Assembly (NCBI GenBank): GCA_947449255.1
Contig: CANFQX010000004.1
Location: forward strand, 150,758-214,757
From: Pseudobdellovibrionaceae bacterium
Lineage (GTDB): Bacteria; Bdellovibrionota; Bdellovibrionia; Bdellovibrionales; Bdellovibrionaceae
Length of the DNA: 64,000 nt
Reading direction: 5' to 3'
The translations under genes and the position numbers were made by a program. The notes under the pieces were generated by a model. That model was not told the DNA's origin. It made no database searches and saw nothing but the letters and a program-made list of their open reading frames with translations. Positions within the stretch are counted from its first letter, which is position 1. The number at the start of each line of letters is the position of its first letter. Shown piece by piece: positions 17,020 through 26,257 of this stretch.

Positions 17020-17049
17020 TTCAGAGGGCAAGACAAATAGACCTCTGAA
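17020..17049. terminator. Inverted repeat between convergent genes
   Basis: TTCAGAGG (17020-17027) and CCTCTGAA (17042-17049) form a perfect 8-bp stem with a 14-base loop, located between the ends of two convergent genes. No U tract follows on either strand, so it is a possible terminator only. Confidence 0.4.
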
Positions 17050-17063
17050 GTCGGAAAAATAAT

Positions 17064-17960
17064 CTAGGTCTTCGTGCTCACTTTTTCAATAGTAGAAAAG
17101 TAAAGTGGCCCAAAGCCGCATTGATCGGGCAAAAACAAAGTGCCAAACTCAGTTTTTTCTCCGCCAACACCTAAATGAGACGGTAACACTTTCACAGAGT
17201 CTTTTTTCTTTTTAATCAGTTTTCGAATGACATCGTCATTTTCCACCGGACTGATAGAGCAAGTTGAATAAACGATCCTTCCTCCAAATTTCACCGCAAG
17301 CAGAGCAGAACACAAGAGTGAATATTGACGAACTGCTAAATGCTCAGTCCGACGAGGACTCCACTCTTTCTGTGCTTGTGCATTTTCAAGAATGTGACGT
17401 TCCCCTGAACAGGGAGCATCCAAGAGAATTCGATCAAATCCACCAGGATCTTTAAGTCCAAACTGAATTCCATCTTTTCCTGAAATCCAAACTCGATCAC
17501 GAATTGAACGTGGGACGTACTGTTGAATGACTTTTTTTAATCTGTCTCTTCGCTCTGGGGATAAGTCATTGCAAATTATTTCGCCAGCCTCAGCTAGATT
17601 TTCAATCAAGACCAAGCTTTTTCCACCTGGAGCTGCACACATATCCAAAACTCGATCACCCGCTTGCACTTCAAGGGCCCGGGCTACCACAACACTTGCT
17701 GGATCCATGATATATATATCTAGCAATTCATCTGGATTTCTTTGTGGATGAACCGCATTTTGCTCTGAAATCCAATGACAACCAGGAAGCTCCGAACGCA
17801 GAGGTAAGGCCTTCCATTCCCGAGACTCCCCTTCTGATTTGCTTAGCTGATTCAATCTAGCCACTTGCAATTCTTTGGTTTGCAAGGCCATAAAAAGTTC
17901 TGCCCAACGGGCACCGTAAACTTTTTCAAAGTATGTATAAAAGGGATGTTGAATTTCCAT
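17064..17960 (-). CDS. rsmB: RsmB/NSUN-like RNA (cytosine-5) methyltransferase
   Basis: SAM-dependent m5C methyltransferase of the RsmB/NOL1 group. Seen: the SAM loop DMCAAPGGKSL (107-116), the DAPCSGE loop with Cys184 and the STCSISPVEND loop with Cys234, which serve as release and nucleophile cysteines in this family. About 300 residues is short: there is little N-terminal NusB-like domain as in E. coli RsmB (429). It therefore may be an RsmF/RsmB-type or tRNA m5C enzyme rather than strict RsmB. It begins nine bases after the carbonic anhydrase gene stop, so the two are co-transcribed. Target position cannot be decided from sequence. Confidence 0.8.
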   Translation of the reverse strand: MEIQHPFYTYFEKVYGARWAELFMALQTKELQVARLNQLSKSEGESREWKALPLRSELPGCHWISEQNAVHPQRNPDELLDIYIMDPASVVVARALEVQAGDRVLDMCAAPGGKSLVLIENLAEAGEIICNDLSPERRDRLKKVIQQYVPRSIRDRVWISGKDGIQFGLKDPGGFDRILLDAPCSGERHILENAQAQKEWSPRRTEHLAVRQYSLLCSALLAVKFGGRIVYSTCSISPVENDDVIRKLIKKKKDSVKVLPSHLGVGGEKTEFGTLFLPDQCGFGPLYFSTIEKVSTKT

Positions 17961-17969
17961 AGGGAATAA

Positions 17970-18743
17970 CTACCACTCCACTTTACCGGATTCAATATGA
18001 TACAATGCAGGCACCACAAGCAGTTGACCTTGTTTTATTTTTTCATCAATTATCTTAGATCGCTTTGCCAAATCAGCGGCAACGCCCTTGGCATTTACCC
18101 AGGCCTCTGTGAGATAATCTACTGAAGCAGGAACCCTTTTCAATAAATCAATACGGGGCTGGATATCTTTAACAAGCTTATTTAAGTGATCACTTCCAGC
18201 ATCACCACCATTGATTGTGGAAATGGCAGCTTTGATCGCACCACATTGAGTATGCCCCATAACCACAACAAGCTGAGGCCCCAAATGAGACACTGCATAT
18301 TCGATACTGGCAATAACTGTGGAATCAAGCGCCTCACCTGCCGTACGAACCGCAAAGATCTCACCAAGTTTTTGGTCAAAAACAAGTTCTGGAGGAACTC
18401 GACTGTCACTGCATGATAAGACAATGGAATGAGGATGCTGACCTTCAGTCAAATGTTTACGATCCTCTGAACTCACTCCATCCTTTCGAAAAGTCCCTTT
18501 GGTGAACCTGGTGTTTCCATGTTGGAGCCACTTTAAGGCGACTTCGGGTGCAATACTTTTGAATTCAGATTTCTGATGGGGACTTGAAAGTATGGGGGTT
18601 GCTGCCGTTGATTTTTCAGCTCCGGCGCTCACTACGTCTCCCACAGGAACATCTGATTTCGAAGTTGCCGTAGATCCAACTCCCGCTATTGCTGCTTGAA
18701 TGAGAATGAATAACAAAACAGATCCATTATCAAAACGTTTCAC
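17970..18743 (-). CDS. Exported beta-class carbonic anhydrase
   Basis: Interconverts CO2 and bicarbonate with zinc. Visible: CSDSRVPPE (Cys111, Asp113, Arg115) and MGHTQCGA (His164, Cys167), i.e. the Cys-His-Cys zinc ligands plus the Asp/Arg dyad. A 60-70 residue N-terminal extension begins with a hydrophobic segment (8-24) and a Ser/Thr/Ala-rich stretch, so it is probably exported to the periplasm. The start is GTG at 18743 with GGGAG seven bases ahead. Gene order with the RNA methyltransferase suggests one transcript; no functional link is evident. Confidence 0.9.
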   Translation of the reverse strand: MKRFDNGSVLLFILIQAAIAGVGSTATSKSDVPVGDVVSAGAEKSTAATPILSSPHQKSEFKSIAPEVALKWLQHGNTRFTKGTFRKDGVSSEDRKHLTEGQHPHSIVLSCSDSRVPPELVFDQKLGEIFAVRTAGEALDSTVIASIEYAVSHLGPQLVVVMGHTQCGAIKAAISTINGGDAGSDHLNKLVKDIQPRIDLLKRVPASVDYLTEAWVNAKGVAADLAKRSKIIDEKIKQGQLLVVPALYHIESGKVEW

Positions 18744-18894
18744 TTTGAGTCTCCCACCTGAATGGTTAAGCTAGACTTTATGCTAGCAAGACTCCTATCG
18801 ACCTTGGTCTAGAAAACTTTAGAGAAAGTTACCCAGGCCATGGCCACAATGAATTAATAATGAAAAATCATGAGTTTAGATCAGATTATTTTTT

Positions 18895-20328
18895 TTACCG
18901 GCCCACAGGAAACGTACAAATAAATTCTGAACCCTTCCCCTCAACACTTTTGACTGAAACATTGCCTCCATGGCTTTGCATGATATGTTTCACGATAGCC
19001 AATCCAAGTCCGGTACCGCCAGCATCCCGAGTGCGACCCTTGTCAATGCGATAAAATCTTTCAAAGAGCCGATCTAAATGCTCTCCTGATATCCCCTGAC
19101 CGTCATCAATCACTCTGAGGACTACATGATTTTTTTGATCTTTTTCCCAACGAATCTGAACCGTTCGACCTTGCGGTATGTATTTTACTGCATTGGACAC
19201 TAAATTGCGCAGAATTTGCTCCAATTTGTGGGCATCCGCCGTAAATGGCGGAGCCTCCCCTATGACTCGAATTGAAATATTTTTCTCTGCGGCGAGAACA
19301 GCCATCTCAGCAACAACATGCTCAGAAATTTGCAAGGGATGAATGATCTCCAATCGCAATTCAGAATTTGCCGACTCGAGAGCACTAATGCTCAACAGAT
19401 CATTCACTAAGTCCATTAATCGATCAATGTTTCGAGAAACTATATCTAAAAACTTTCCAGCCTGCTGAATCTGACCTGTCTTGAAATCTTCTTTCAAGGT
19501 GTCAATATACCCTTTAATTGAGGTCAACGGTGTTCGCAATTCATGCGAGGCATTCCCGACAAAATCTATTCGAATCTGCTCTGCTTTTTTGAGCTCAGTG
19601 ATATCATGAAAAATACCTACAACACCATACATGACTTTAGTTTTTTCATTTCTAATGGGGTTTACTGAAACCGAAAAATATCGTGGCTGATTATCTAACA
19701 GAGTCGCTAGCTTAACTGTAAATCGATTTCCTTTGTGCTCGCGAATTGTTTTTTCGAAGCCTTCAAGAACATCGGAATCGCGAATGGCATCCTTAAGACT
19801 TAGACTTTCTTGACCCAACTGCCTGCCCGTTAAAAACTGTGCAGCGAATTGCGAATTAAAATAGTGAATTTTTTCATCAACATTAATACTGACTAAACCT
19901 TCTGAAACAGCACTCATGAAGGCCTGTGCCTCTTCTTGAGACTGCAAGTAAAGAGCCTTTCTTCGCTTCATTTTCGTGTGTATCTTATCTAGAGCAATCT
20001 CAAGTTCAGAGATACTATCAGACTCATCGTCTAAAAGGTCCTCATCATCAGTCTGAAAAATTTCTCCAAAAATTCGTTTATTTGAAATACGTAAGGCTTT
20101 CAATATTACTTTGTGAATGGGCTTAGCCAATCGATATGATGTTATTGCAGAAAGAATCAGACTTGCTAAAAAAAAATTCAGTAAGTTCTCGTTATAGATG
20201 AAGGCACGGACTTGATAGCGACTATCTAGCATCGATATAATTCCTAGGTTTAATAAATTAAAACCTAAAACTTGATATAAAAAGAATTTCCAATACAGTC
20301 GCCATGGAAATCGAATGAATCGGTTCAT
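18895..20328 (-). CDS. phoR: PhoR-like sensor histidine kinase
   Basis: Two membrane helices (about 15-33 and 49-66) bracket a very short outer loop, so, like PhoR, it probably senses through partner proteins. A linker with an acidic stretch leads to a PAS domain (about 135-245), HisKA with phosphoacceptor His262 in NASHELRTPLTS, and an HATPase domain (NLVSNAVKYIPQG, VIDDGQGISGE, GGTGLGLAIVKHI). The start overlaps the response-regulator stop as ATGA, so kinase and regulator are coupled. With PhoU upstream, phosphate starvation control is the natural role. No pst transporter lies in the window. Confidence 0.9.
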   Translation of the reverse strand: MNRFIRFPWRLYWKFFLYQVLGFNLLNLGIISMLDSRYQVRAFIYNENLLNFFLASLILSAITSYRLAKPIHKVILKALRISNKRIFGEIFQTDDEDLLDDESDSISELEIALDKIHTKMKRRKALYLQSQEEAQAFMSAVSEGLVSINVDEKIHYFNSQFAAQFLTGRQLGQESLSLKDAIRDSDVLEGFEKTIREHKGNRFTVKLATLLDNQPRYFSVSVNPIRNEKTKVMYGVVGIFHDITELKKAEQIRIDFVGNASHELRTPLTSIKGYIDTLKEDFKTGQIQQAGKFLDIVSRNIDRLMDLVNDLLSISALESANSELRLEIIHPLQISEHVVAEMAVLAAEKNISIRVIGEAPPFTADAHKLEQILRNLVSNAVKYIPQGRTVQIRWEKDQKNHVVLRVIDDGQGISGEHLDRLFERFYRIDKGRTRDAGGTGLGLAIVKHIMQSHGGNVSVKSVEGKGSEFICTFPVGR

Positions 20329-21041
20329 AGAGCTTCCGTCTTCACACGATAGCCGATGCCTCTAATGGTTTCAATACGGTCTCCCCAGCCACCCAACTTC
20401 TTCCGCAAGCCAAACACATGAGTATCAATCGTTCTGCCAACCACATTGATACCTTCCCCTTGAATATTTTCAATCAATCGCTCGCGAGTGAGCACGACAC
20501 CTTGATTTTGAACCAGAGCACCCAGAAGTTTAAACTCCGACGGGGTCAGATGAAGTTTTTCTCCTTGGTAGGAGATCTCATAGGTTTTATTGTTCACTCG
20601 CAGACCAGCCAACAGAATTTCCTCTTCAACTTGAGATCCTTTATCTGAATCCAAATGTGATCTGCGTAAAAGAGCCTTCACACGAGCGACAAACACCGCC
20701 GGATTAAAGGGCTTTGTGATATAATCATCTGCACCTTTATCAAGACCCATAACAATATCGTGAGGTTCAGTCTTGGCTGTCGCCATTAGGACACTTGCAC
20801 GGCTGTTTTTTTCTTTAATTTTTGGAATAATATCAACACCTGCCAATCCTGGCAGCATCCAGTCCAAAACAAAAATTTGAAAACTTTGTTTTTCTAATTC
20901 AATCAAGGCCTCTTCGGCTGAAGCACATTCTGTGACTCGATAACCCTGTCTTAATAAATGAAGAGCCATCAACTCGCGTATTTCTTGCTCATCTTCAACA
21001 ACCAAGATTTGAATTGAATTTTCAGCCAAACTTTCCTCCAT
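20325..21041 (-). CDS. phoB: PhoB-like response regulator
   Basis: OmpR/PhoB family: receiver (about 10-125) with phosphoacceptor Asp60 in FVLDWMLPG and switch Lys in DYITKPF, and a winged-helix DNA-binding domain from about 150 (LTPSEFKLLGALVQNQGVVLTRERLIENI, then RTIDTHVFGLRKKLG). I take the start at 21041, twelve residues ahead of the receiver strand, which overlaps the PhoU stop by 20 bases. An ATG at 21098 has TAGGAG close by but adds a 19-residue tail lacking any receiver feature; the choice is open. It should activate the phosphate regulon. Confidence 0.9.
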   Translation of the reverse strand: MEESLAENSIQILVVEDEQEIRELMALHLLRQGYRVTECASAEEALIELEKQSFQIFVLDWMLPGLAGVDIIPKIKEKNSRASVLMATAKTEPHDIVMGLDKGADDYITKPFNPAVFVARVKALLRRSHLDSDKGSQVEEEILLAGLRVNNKTYEISYQGEKLHLTPSEFKLLGALVQNQGVVLTRERLIENIQGEGINVVGRTIDTHVFGLRKKLGGWGDRIETIRGIGYRVKTEAL

Positions 21042-21687
21042 GCCGAACGTCTCTGCCCGTGATGGCAAAAATAACATCTTCGGCGATATTTGTAGCATGA
21101 TCTCCTAGTCTCTCAAGATTCCTTGCTATTAAAATCAAATCGAGGCCCGCCTCAACGTCTTCCGGGTGTAGTTTCATGTGTGCCGTAGCATCCAAAAAAA
21201 CTTTCGCTTTTAAGGCATCAATTTCATCGTCCATCATCAGAATTTTTTTTGCTTGCTCTGTATCTCCACGAACAAAGCAATCCAAGGATCCCTTAACCAT
21301 TCGTCCTGCAATTTCAGACATTTTTTCGATATCGCCAAGTTGCGAAACGATAGGCTTTCGGCCTAAATAGTCTTTACCAGAATATGAAATATTCACAGCC
21401 TGATCGCCCATTCTTTCTAGGTCATTATTAATTTTAATCACTGAAAGAATCAATCGCAGATCTTTTGCAACGGGTCCTTGCTTTGCAATAACGTTCATGC
21501 ACATGCTATCAACAAGGACATGATCTTCGTTAATGCGTTTTTCAATTTCATGTACTTCACCAAACATTGTGATGTCTTTTGCCAACAAAGCAGTTGTTAC
21601 TAGCATCAATGATTTTTCAACATGGCCGCCCATAAGAAGAATCGTTTTCTTAAGCTCTTCCAGTTGAGTGTCGATGGCACGTTCCAT
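21022..21687 (-). CDS. phoU: PhoU phosphate signalling protein
   Basis: Two PhoU helical repeats are visible: one from about 8 with MGGHVEKSLMLVTTALLAKD and the second from about 110 (SEIAGRMVKGSLDCFVRGD). Each half carries the acidic E/D-x-x-x-D metal-binding helix, with NDLERMGDQAVNI and RNLERLGDHATNI as the two clearest copies. PhoU normally ties the Pst transporter to the PhoR kinase and represses signalling when phosphate is plentiful. Start at 21687, with GGAGG seven bases upstream; the longer frame to 21717 is less likely. It is the first gene of phoU-phoB-phoR. Confidence 0.93.
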   Translation of the reverse strand: MERAIDTQLEELKKTILLMGGHVEKSLMLVTTALLAKDITMFGEVHEIEKRINEDHVLVDSMCMNVIAKQGPVAKDLRLILSVIKINNDLERMGDQAVNISYSGKDYLGRKPIVSQLGDIEKMSEIAGRMVKGSLDCFVRGDTEQAKKILMMDDEIDALKAKVFLDATAHMKLHPEDVEAGLDLILIARNLERLGDHATNIAEDVIFAITGRDVRHGGKFG

Positions 21688-21842
21688 CAGAAATCCTCCA
21701 ATACAGATATAATCCATCTACCGACTAAATGTCCGAATGTATAGATTAACACGGCATCTCTTTTTAAATATAACTAAATCTTAACATTCCCACCAAATCA
21801 TGTTCTCATTTTTATAATCTTTTGCCAAAGGAGAATCATAGC

Positions 21843-22757
21843 GTGTCACGTCGGGTATCAGCCATTGATGTAGGTTCAAATGCCATTCGGATGATTGTAG
21901 CCGATATTTTGGAATCTGCCCCCTTTATCAGCATTATTAAAAAGTTCCGGGCTCCCGTCCGCTTAGGGCACGACGTTTTCACTAATGGGATTATCGGCCC
22001 AGCTTCCTTGGAAATTGCAAAAAACACTTTCATGCAATTCGCCGAAATCAATCAAAAATTCCAGGTCCAAAATTACCGGGCAGTGGCAACCAGCGCCAGT
22101 CGCGAAGCCTCAAATAGCACTGAATTTCTGAATGAAATTCGCAATTCCTCTGGGATTAACGTAGAACTCATAGATGGCACCAAAGAAGGTCAACTTATTC
22201 ATTTGGCCGTCAGCAAAGAAGTAGAACTGGGTAATAAAAAAACCATGCTCATTGATATTGGCGGCGGAAGTGTTGAAATCACCTTCTCAAAAGGCTCCAC
22301 TATTGTTGATACAAAATCCTTCCCCATGGGGACAGTAAGAATTCTCGAAACTCTAACAAAAAGAAAAATGAATGAAAATCACTTAAATATCTTGATGGGA
22401 GAGTTCATAGGTGAACTCACAAGTCATATTTATAAAAATTGCGACCATGACCCCGTAAGCTTTGCCATCGGCACAGGGGGCAATCTTGAATGCCTTGGCC
22501 AATTGAAACTTCAGCTCTTAAAGAAAAGTCCGAAGTCCTTTCTCACATTAGCTGAGTTAAATGAAATCATTGAAAAGCTTCGCGCCTATTCAATCAAGGA
22601 TCGAATAGAAAAACTGCACCTCAAGCCGGATAGAGCCGATGTTATTGTTCCTGCCGCCGTGATGGTTCAAACGATCATGAGGCAGGCCGAAACCCAAAAA
22701 ATAGTCATTCCTGGTGTAGGACTTAGAGATGGATTGATTTGGTCAATGATCAATTAA
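21843..22757 (+). CDS. ppx: Ppx/GppA family phosphatase (exopolyphosphatase)
   Basis: Sugar kinase/actin-like fold: AIDVGSNAIRMIVADI near the N-terminus (phosphate 1), DIGGGSVEITF in the middle (phosphate 2), and PAAVMVQTIM with VPGVGLRDGL near the end. Enzymes of this family remove terminal phosphates from polyphosphate or pppGpp. At about 305 residues it is the short form, without the HD-type C-terminal domain. The frame starts earlier at a TTG, but that codon overlaps the AAAGGAG itself; GTG 21843 is nine bases after it. The gene is divergent from phoU and its stop overlaps the sixA stop (TTAA), leaving no room for a terminator. Confidence 0.88.
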   Translation: MSRRVSAIDVGSNAIRMIVADILESAPFISIIKKFRAPVRLGHDVFTNGIIGPASLEIAKNTFMQFAEINQKFQVQNYRAVATSASREASNSTEFLNEIRNSSGINVELIDGTKEGQLIHLAVSKEVELGNKKTMLIDIGGGSVEITFSKGSTIVDTKSFPMGTVRILETLTKRKMNENHLNILMGEFIGELTSHIYKNCDHDPVSFAIGTGGNLECLGQLKLQLLKKSPKSFLTLAELNEIIEKLRAYSIKDRIEKLHLKPDRADVIVPAAVMVQTIMRQAETQKIVIPGVGLRDGLIWSMIN

Positions 22758-23260
22758 GGCCCAAAAAATCGCGGTGGAATGGCATACAAAAGATGCCCAT
22801 GACCCGCTTCGGCCGCCGAAAAAGATTCTAATTCTATTCCGATAATTCCACTTTTTCTTAAATCAATAAAGCTCTCATTTTTTCCAGAAATCAAAAGACT
22901 TGCTAAGGTACTCAAATGGGGCTCATGTCCGACAATAATAATTTTTTTATAATTCGCACCCTGCGTTCGAAGCCACTTGATAAAGGCCAGAGCAGCACAA
23001 TGAGGGGCCAACTCAGGGGCTTCAATAATTTTCGCTTGCAAATAGAATTGCGAAATAATATCTGCTGTTTGTCGGGCTCTCACCAGTGGACTGGTCACAA
23101 TGACATCCACGCCCTTAATATGGTCATGAATATGCTGGCAAATTTTTTGCATTTTTTTGCGCCCCTTGAGCGTCAGTGGCCGCAATTGATCTTCCAGTCC
23201 CTTTTTCGCAAAAGTCTCGCGCTCTTCAGCCACTGCATGACGAATGATAATAAGTTCCAT
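22754..23260 (-). CDS. sixA: SixA-like phosphohistidine phosphatase
   Basis: Histidine phosphatase superfamily: IIIRHAVAEER opens the protein (Arg7-His8, the phosphorylated His), TSPLVRARQTADII follows (about 58-71) and VGHEPHLSTLASLL holds the second His near 109. SixA-type enzymes remove phosphate from phosphohistidine proteins. At 168 residues it fits SixA. It lies 14 bases after ppk1 on the same strand, so both are likely one transcript; a role in the polyphosphate or phosphorelay pathway is inferred from that. Confidence 0.85.
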   Translation of the reverse strand: MELIIIRHAVAEERETFAKKGLEDQLRPLTLKGRKKMQKICQHIHDHIKGVDVIVTSPLVRARQTADIISQFYLQAKIIEAPELAPHCAALAFIKWLRTQGANYKKIIIVGHEPHLSTLASLLISGKNESFIDLRKSGIIGIELESFSAAEAGHGHLLYAIPPRFFGP

Positions 23261-23274
23261 CTTACAGCGTCTCC

Positions 23275-25443
23275 CTAACTTTCTGAATGAGATTCTGGTT
23301 CTTCAATTCCTTTGATTCGACTCTTCGTCGCCAACATTAGAGCCTGATGAACGCCAATATCATTAGATGCCTTTTTATTATAGGTTCCATCCGAATTCAT
23401 CACCCAAGCTTGACGTTGTTCTTTCAAATAAAACTGCAAAATCTCCCAGCACTTTTCTCTTAAGCTTCGATCTAAGATTGGAACCACGGCCTCAACCCTA
23501 GCATGAAGATTACGATACATCCAATCCGCAGAGCCAATATAAAAATCACCATCGATGGGGTCATGCGAGCCATTTCTAAAATAGAATATACGCGAATGCT
23601 CCAAGAATCGACCGATGATAGAGGTCACTCGCAGTCTTTCACTCAACCCGGGAACACCTGGACGAATAGCACAAAATCCCCTAACTATGAGGTCAATATC
23701 AGTTCCCTTTTGTGAGGCCGAGTAAAGCGCCATAGCTAGGTCATTTTCTTCAAAATTATTAAATTTAGCAATGATCTGTGAAACCTTGCCTGCTTTGGCA
23801 AATTCACCTTCTCTATCAATCATGGCTTTGAATCGATTGAACATATTTACTGGCGCTATAAGCAGATGTTGATAATTGCTTTTTAAAGACCTTCCCGTCA
23901 GGAAATGAAAAAACTCGACAATATCATTGGTGATCTCTTCACGTGCAGTTAACAATCCCAAATCAGTATAAAATCTCGATGTTGCCACATTATAATTTCC
24001 GGTACCAATGTGGACATAGCATCGCAATCCATCGGCCTCTTGCCGAACAACCAAGGCCGTTTTAGCATGGGTTTTCAAACCGACAACCCCATACACAACA
24101 TGCACCCCTGCATTTTCAAGTTCAGTTGCCCAATAAATATTTCGCTCCTCGTCAAACCGAGCCTTAAGTTCTACCAAACAAACAACTTGCTTGCCTTGCG
24201 CCGCCGCTCGAATCAATGCACGAATAAAAGGGCTGTTATCTCCTGTTCGATAGAGGGTCATTTTTATAGCAAGAACCTTGGGATCTTCACTAGCAACATG
24301 AATGAATTTTTCGACTGAGGCGGAGAAACTCTCAAAGGGATGGTGCACAAGTTGATCTGCAATTTTAATAGCATGAAAAATTCCAACGCCTTCTTCCAAA
24401 AACGCAGGAGCCACGACGGGCGCATAGACTTCAAACTTAAGCCTAGGAATATTCAATTCCGAGATAATAGAAAGATCTGTGTAATCTAAATCCCCCGAAA
24501 GCTCATAGATATCATCTTCTGTGAGTTCCAATTCCTCCATCAAAAACTTAATCATCCAGGGGTCGGGATTTGGCCCATGCTCGAGCCGAACAACTTCGGC
24601 AAATCGACGCTGGCGCAACTCTTCTTCGATCGCCTCCAAAAGATCTTCTGCATCCTCTTGATCCTGGTCTGAATCGGCATTTCTGGTCAAGCGAAACACC
24701 ATGGCTTCTAAAACATGCATGGCTGGAAATAAATCGGAGAGATTTTCCTTAATGACTTCCTGCAAACTCACAAATCTAAAAATACTGGGATCAGAGTCAA
24801 TTTTTATCCATTGCGGAAGAACCTTAGGAATTTTTAAACGTGCAAATAACTTTTCATCATTGTTTGGGTGCTTCAAAGTCACACCCAATGATGTTGATAG
24901 ATTAGAAATGAAAGGGAAGGGATGACCTGGGTCAACAGAAAGTGGCGTCAGAACTGGGAACACATTTTTGGAATAGTATTTCTTAACCTGCTCTCGTTCT
25001 TTATCGCTCAGCTCTTTCCAGGCCATTAAAAATATGCCTTCTTTTTCTAAAGCAGGTTTCAATGATTTAGTAAAGCAATTCACCTGTTCCAGAAGCATAG
25101 GAATCACGGCTTGCCGAACTTCATGCAACTGCATAAGTGGTGTTTTTCCATCGGCTGATTTTGGAGAAACACCATAGGCCAAATGACGCTTCAAGCCACC
25201 TACTCTTTTCATAAAAAATTCATCGAGGTTTGAACCTGAAATGCTTAAGAATTTTAATCGCTCTAGAATAGGATTTCTTGGGTCCGCGGCTTCGGCAAGG
25301 ACACGGCGATTGAAATGCAACCAACCGGTCTCTCTGCTTGTGAACAAACTTTCCGAAGACAACGGATGATCGACAATCTTTTGCTTACTGCTGGATTTTC
25401 TTTTTGAAGTTCGTTTTGTTGAAGTCGCCTTGGGTGTGACCAA
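23275..25443 (-). CDS. ppk1: Polyphosphate kinase PPK1
   Basis: Makes polyphosphate from ATP. The domains follow PPK1: N domain (SRETGWLHFNRRVL), head domain, and two C-terminal phospholipase D-like domains with the catalytic VVYGVVGLKTHAKTALVV (His) and a second DGDFYIGSADWMYRNLHARVE. Length (about 722 residues) is normal. The TTG at 25443 has AGGGAGG five bases upstream, so I place the start there; the longer frame begins at another TTG without a good Shine-Dalgarno. A basic Ser/Thr/Lys tail of about 25 residues precedes the core. With ppx, sixA and phoUBR this makes a phosphate storage island. A 14-bp hairpin lies upstream in the leader (25587-25631). Confidence 0.93.
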   Translation of the reverse strand: MVTPKATSTKRTSKRKSSSKQKIVDHPLSSESLFTSRETGWLHFNRRVLAEAADPRNPILERLKFLSISGSNLDEFFMKRVGGLKRHLAYGVSPKSADGKTPLMQLHEVRQAVIPMLLEQVNCFTKSLKPALEKEGIFLMAWKELSDKEREQVKKYYSKNVFPVLTPLSVDPGHPFPFISNLSTSLGVTLKHPNNDEKLFARLKIPKVLPQWIKIDSDPSIFRFVSLQEVIKENLSDLFPAMHVLEAMVFRLTRNADSDQDQEDAEDLLEAIEEELRQRRFAEVVRLEHGPNPDPWMIKFLMEELELTEDDIYELSGDLDYTDLSIISELNIPRLKFEVYAPVVAPAFLEEGVGIFHAIKIADQLVHHPFESFSASVEKFIHVASEDPKVLAIKMTLYRTGDNSPFIRALIRAAAQGKQVVCLVELKARFDEERNIYWATELENAGVHVVYGVVGLKTHAKTALVVRQEADGLRCYVHIGTGNYNVATSRFYTDLGLLTAREEITNDIVEFFHFLTGRSLKSNYQHLLIAPVNMFNRFKAMIDREGEFAKAGKVSQIIAKFNNFEENDLAMALYSASQKGTDIDLIVRGFCAIRPGVPGLSERLRVTSIIGRFLEHSRIFYFRNGSHDPIDGDFYIGSADWMYRNLHARVEAVVPILDRSLREKCWEILQFYLKEQRQAWVMNSDGTYNKKASNDIGVHQALMLATKSRIKGIEEPESHSES

Positions 25444-25586
25444 AAAATCCTCCCTGATTTTACACACCTTCATTTGACATGAGAGCTCGTTTTTTTGCAA
25501 TGCTCTTATAACTCAACTGAACTCCGCGAAGCTTAGCTCTACCTGAGCTAAAAATACTGATATTTTGAAGGGGGACTTACGTCTGG

Positions 25587-25631
25587 ATTAGACCTAGACT
25601 ATCTCTATTTAAGAAAAAGCCTAGGCCTAAT
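25587..25631 (-). promoter_or_regulatory. Large RNA hairpin in ppk1 leader (inverted repeat)
   Basis: The two 14-base arms 25587-25600 and 25618-25631 pair over their full length on the minus-strand transcript if two G.U pairs are allowed; the loop is 17 bases. On the plus strand those two positions are mismatches, which points to a minus-strand RNA structure. No U tract follows, so it is not a standard terminator. It lies between the CBS gene and ppk1 and could be a leader element or a transcript-processing or protein-binding site. Confidence 0.45.
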
Positions 25632-25695
25632 GGATTCATTCAAACACGTTGAAAGGATATCGAACCAAGAAACTGTGTTAAAAGTTAAACGCTCG

Positions 25696-26118
25696 TCAAT
25701 GAGAAACTTGCGAGACATGAGATAAAATATCGTGTGATAGATTCTTATTCTGAGCTTTATTTGCGATGTCTCCTAAACTCACCATACCAATCAGCTTTTT
25801 ACTTTTATTTACAACCGGCATTCTGCGAATTTTATTCGAGATCATTTTTTGTCCTACGACCGCAATGTCCTCATCATCAAAACAATAGTTTATCCCCTCA
25901 CTCATACACTGCTGGACTTGAGTCGTCGAGGGGTTTAATCCCTCTGCGACAGCTCGTATGGTGATATCACGATCGGTGATCATACCGACCATCTTGTCAC
26001 CTTTTTCAACTGGTAGACAGCCATAGTCCCCCTTTGCCATCATCTTGGCAGCTTCAGCAAGTGAGTGATCAAAATGGATGACATCGGCTTTCGGTCTCAT
26101 AACATCTTTGACTTTCAT
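25696..26118 (-). CDS. Protein with tandem CBS domains
   Basis: 140 residues, entirely made of two CBS motifs (about 1-60 and 72-130): MKVKDVMRPKADVIHFDHSL then GCLPVEKGDKMVGMITDRDI, and again RMPVVNKSKKLIGMVSLGDI. Such proteins bind adenine nucleotides and act as stress or energy sensors. AAAGGAG precedes the ATG. It lies upstream of ppk1 in the same direction, with about 250 bases between, and is divergent from the lipoprotein genes on the right. Specific partner unknown. Confidence 0.85.
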   Translation of the reverse strand: MKVKDVMRPKADVIHFDHSLAEAAKMMAKGDYGCLPVEKGDKMVGMITDRDITIRAVAEGLNPSTTQVQQCMSEGINYCFDDEDIAVVGQKMISNKIRRMPVVNKSKKLIGMVSLGDIANKAQNKNLSHDILSHVSQVSH

Positions 26119-26257
26119 AAAGTCTCCTTTTTTATCTAGAATAGGTCCTAAAGCGATAAAAGAAGATTTTTATTTGTTTGTTTTTTTAACAGGACAGTTA
26201 TTAGATTTTAAATGGATGCAAATATAAATACTTTCAACGATAAAAAAGGCGAGACTA

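Noticed and set aside
21688..21842. Possible PhoB box between phoU and ppx.
   Set aside because: No pair of CTGTCAT-like repeats with the right spacing is visible.
25533..25551. Minus-strand TTAGCTCAGGTAGAGCTAA resembles a tRNA D-arm.
   Set aside because: No acceptor pairing, anticodon stem or T-loop follows within tRNA distance, so the resemblance is a chance hairpin.
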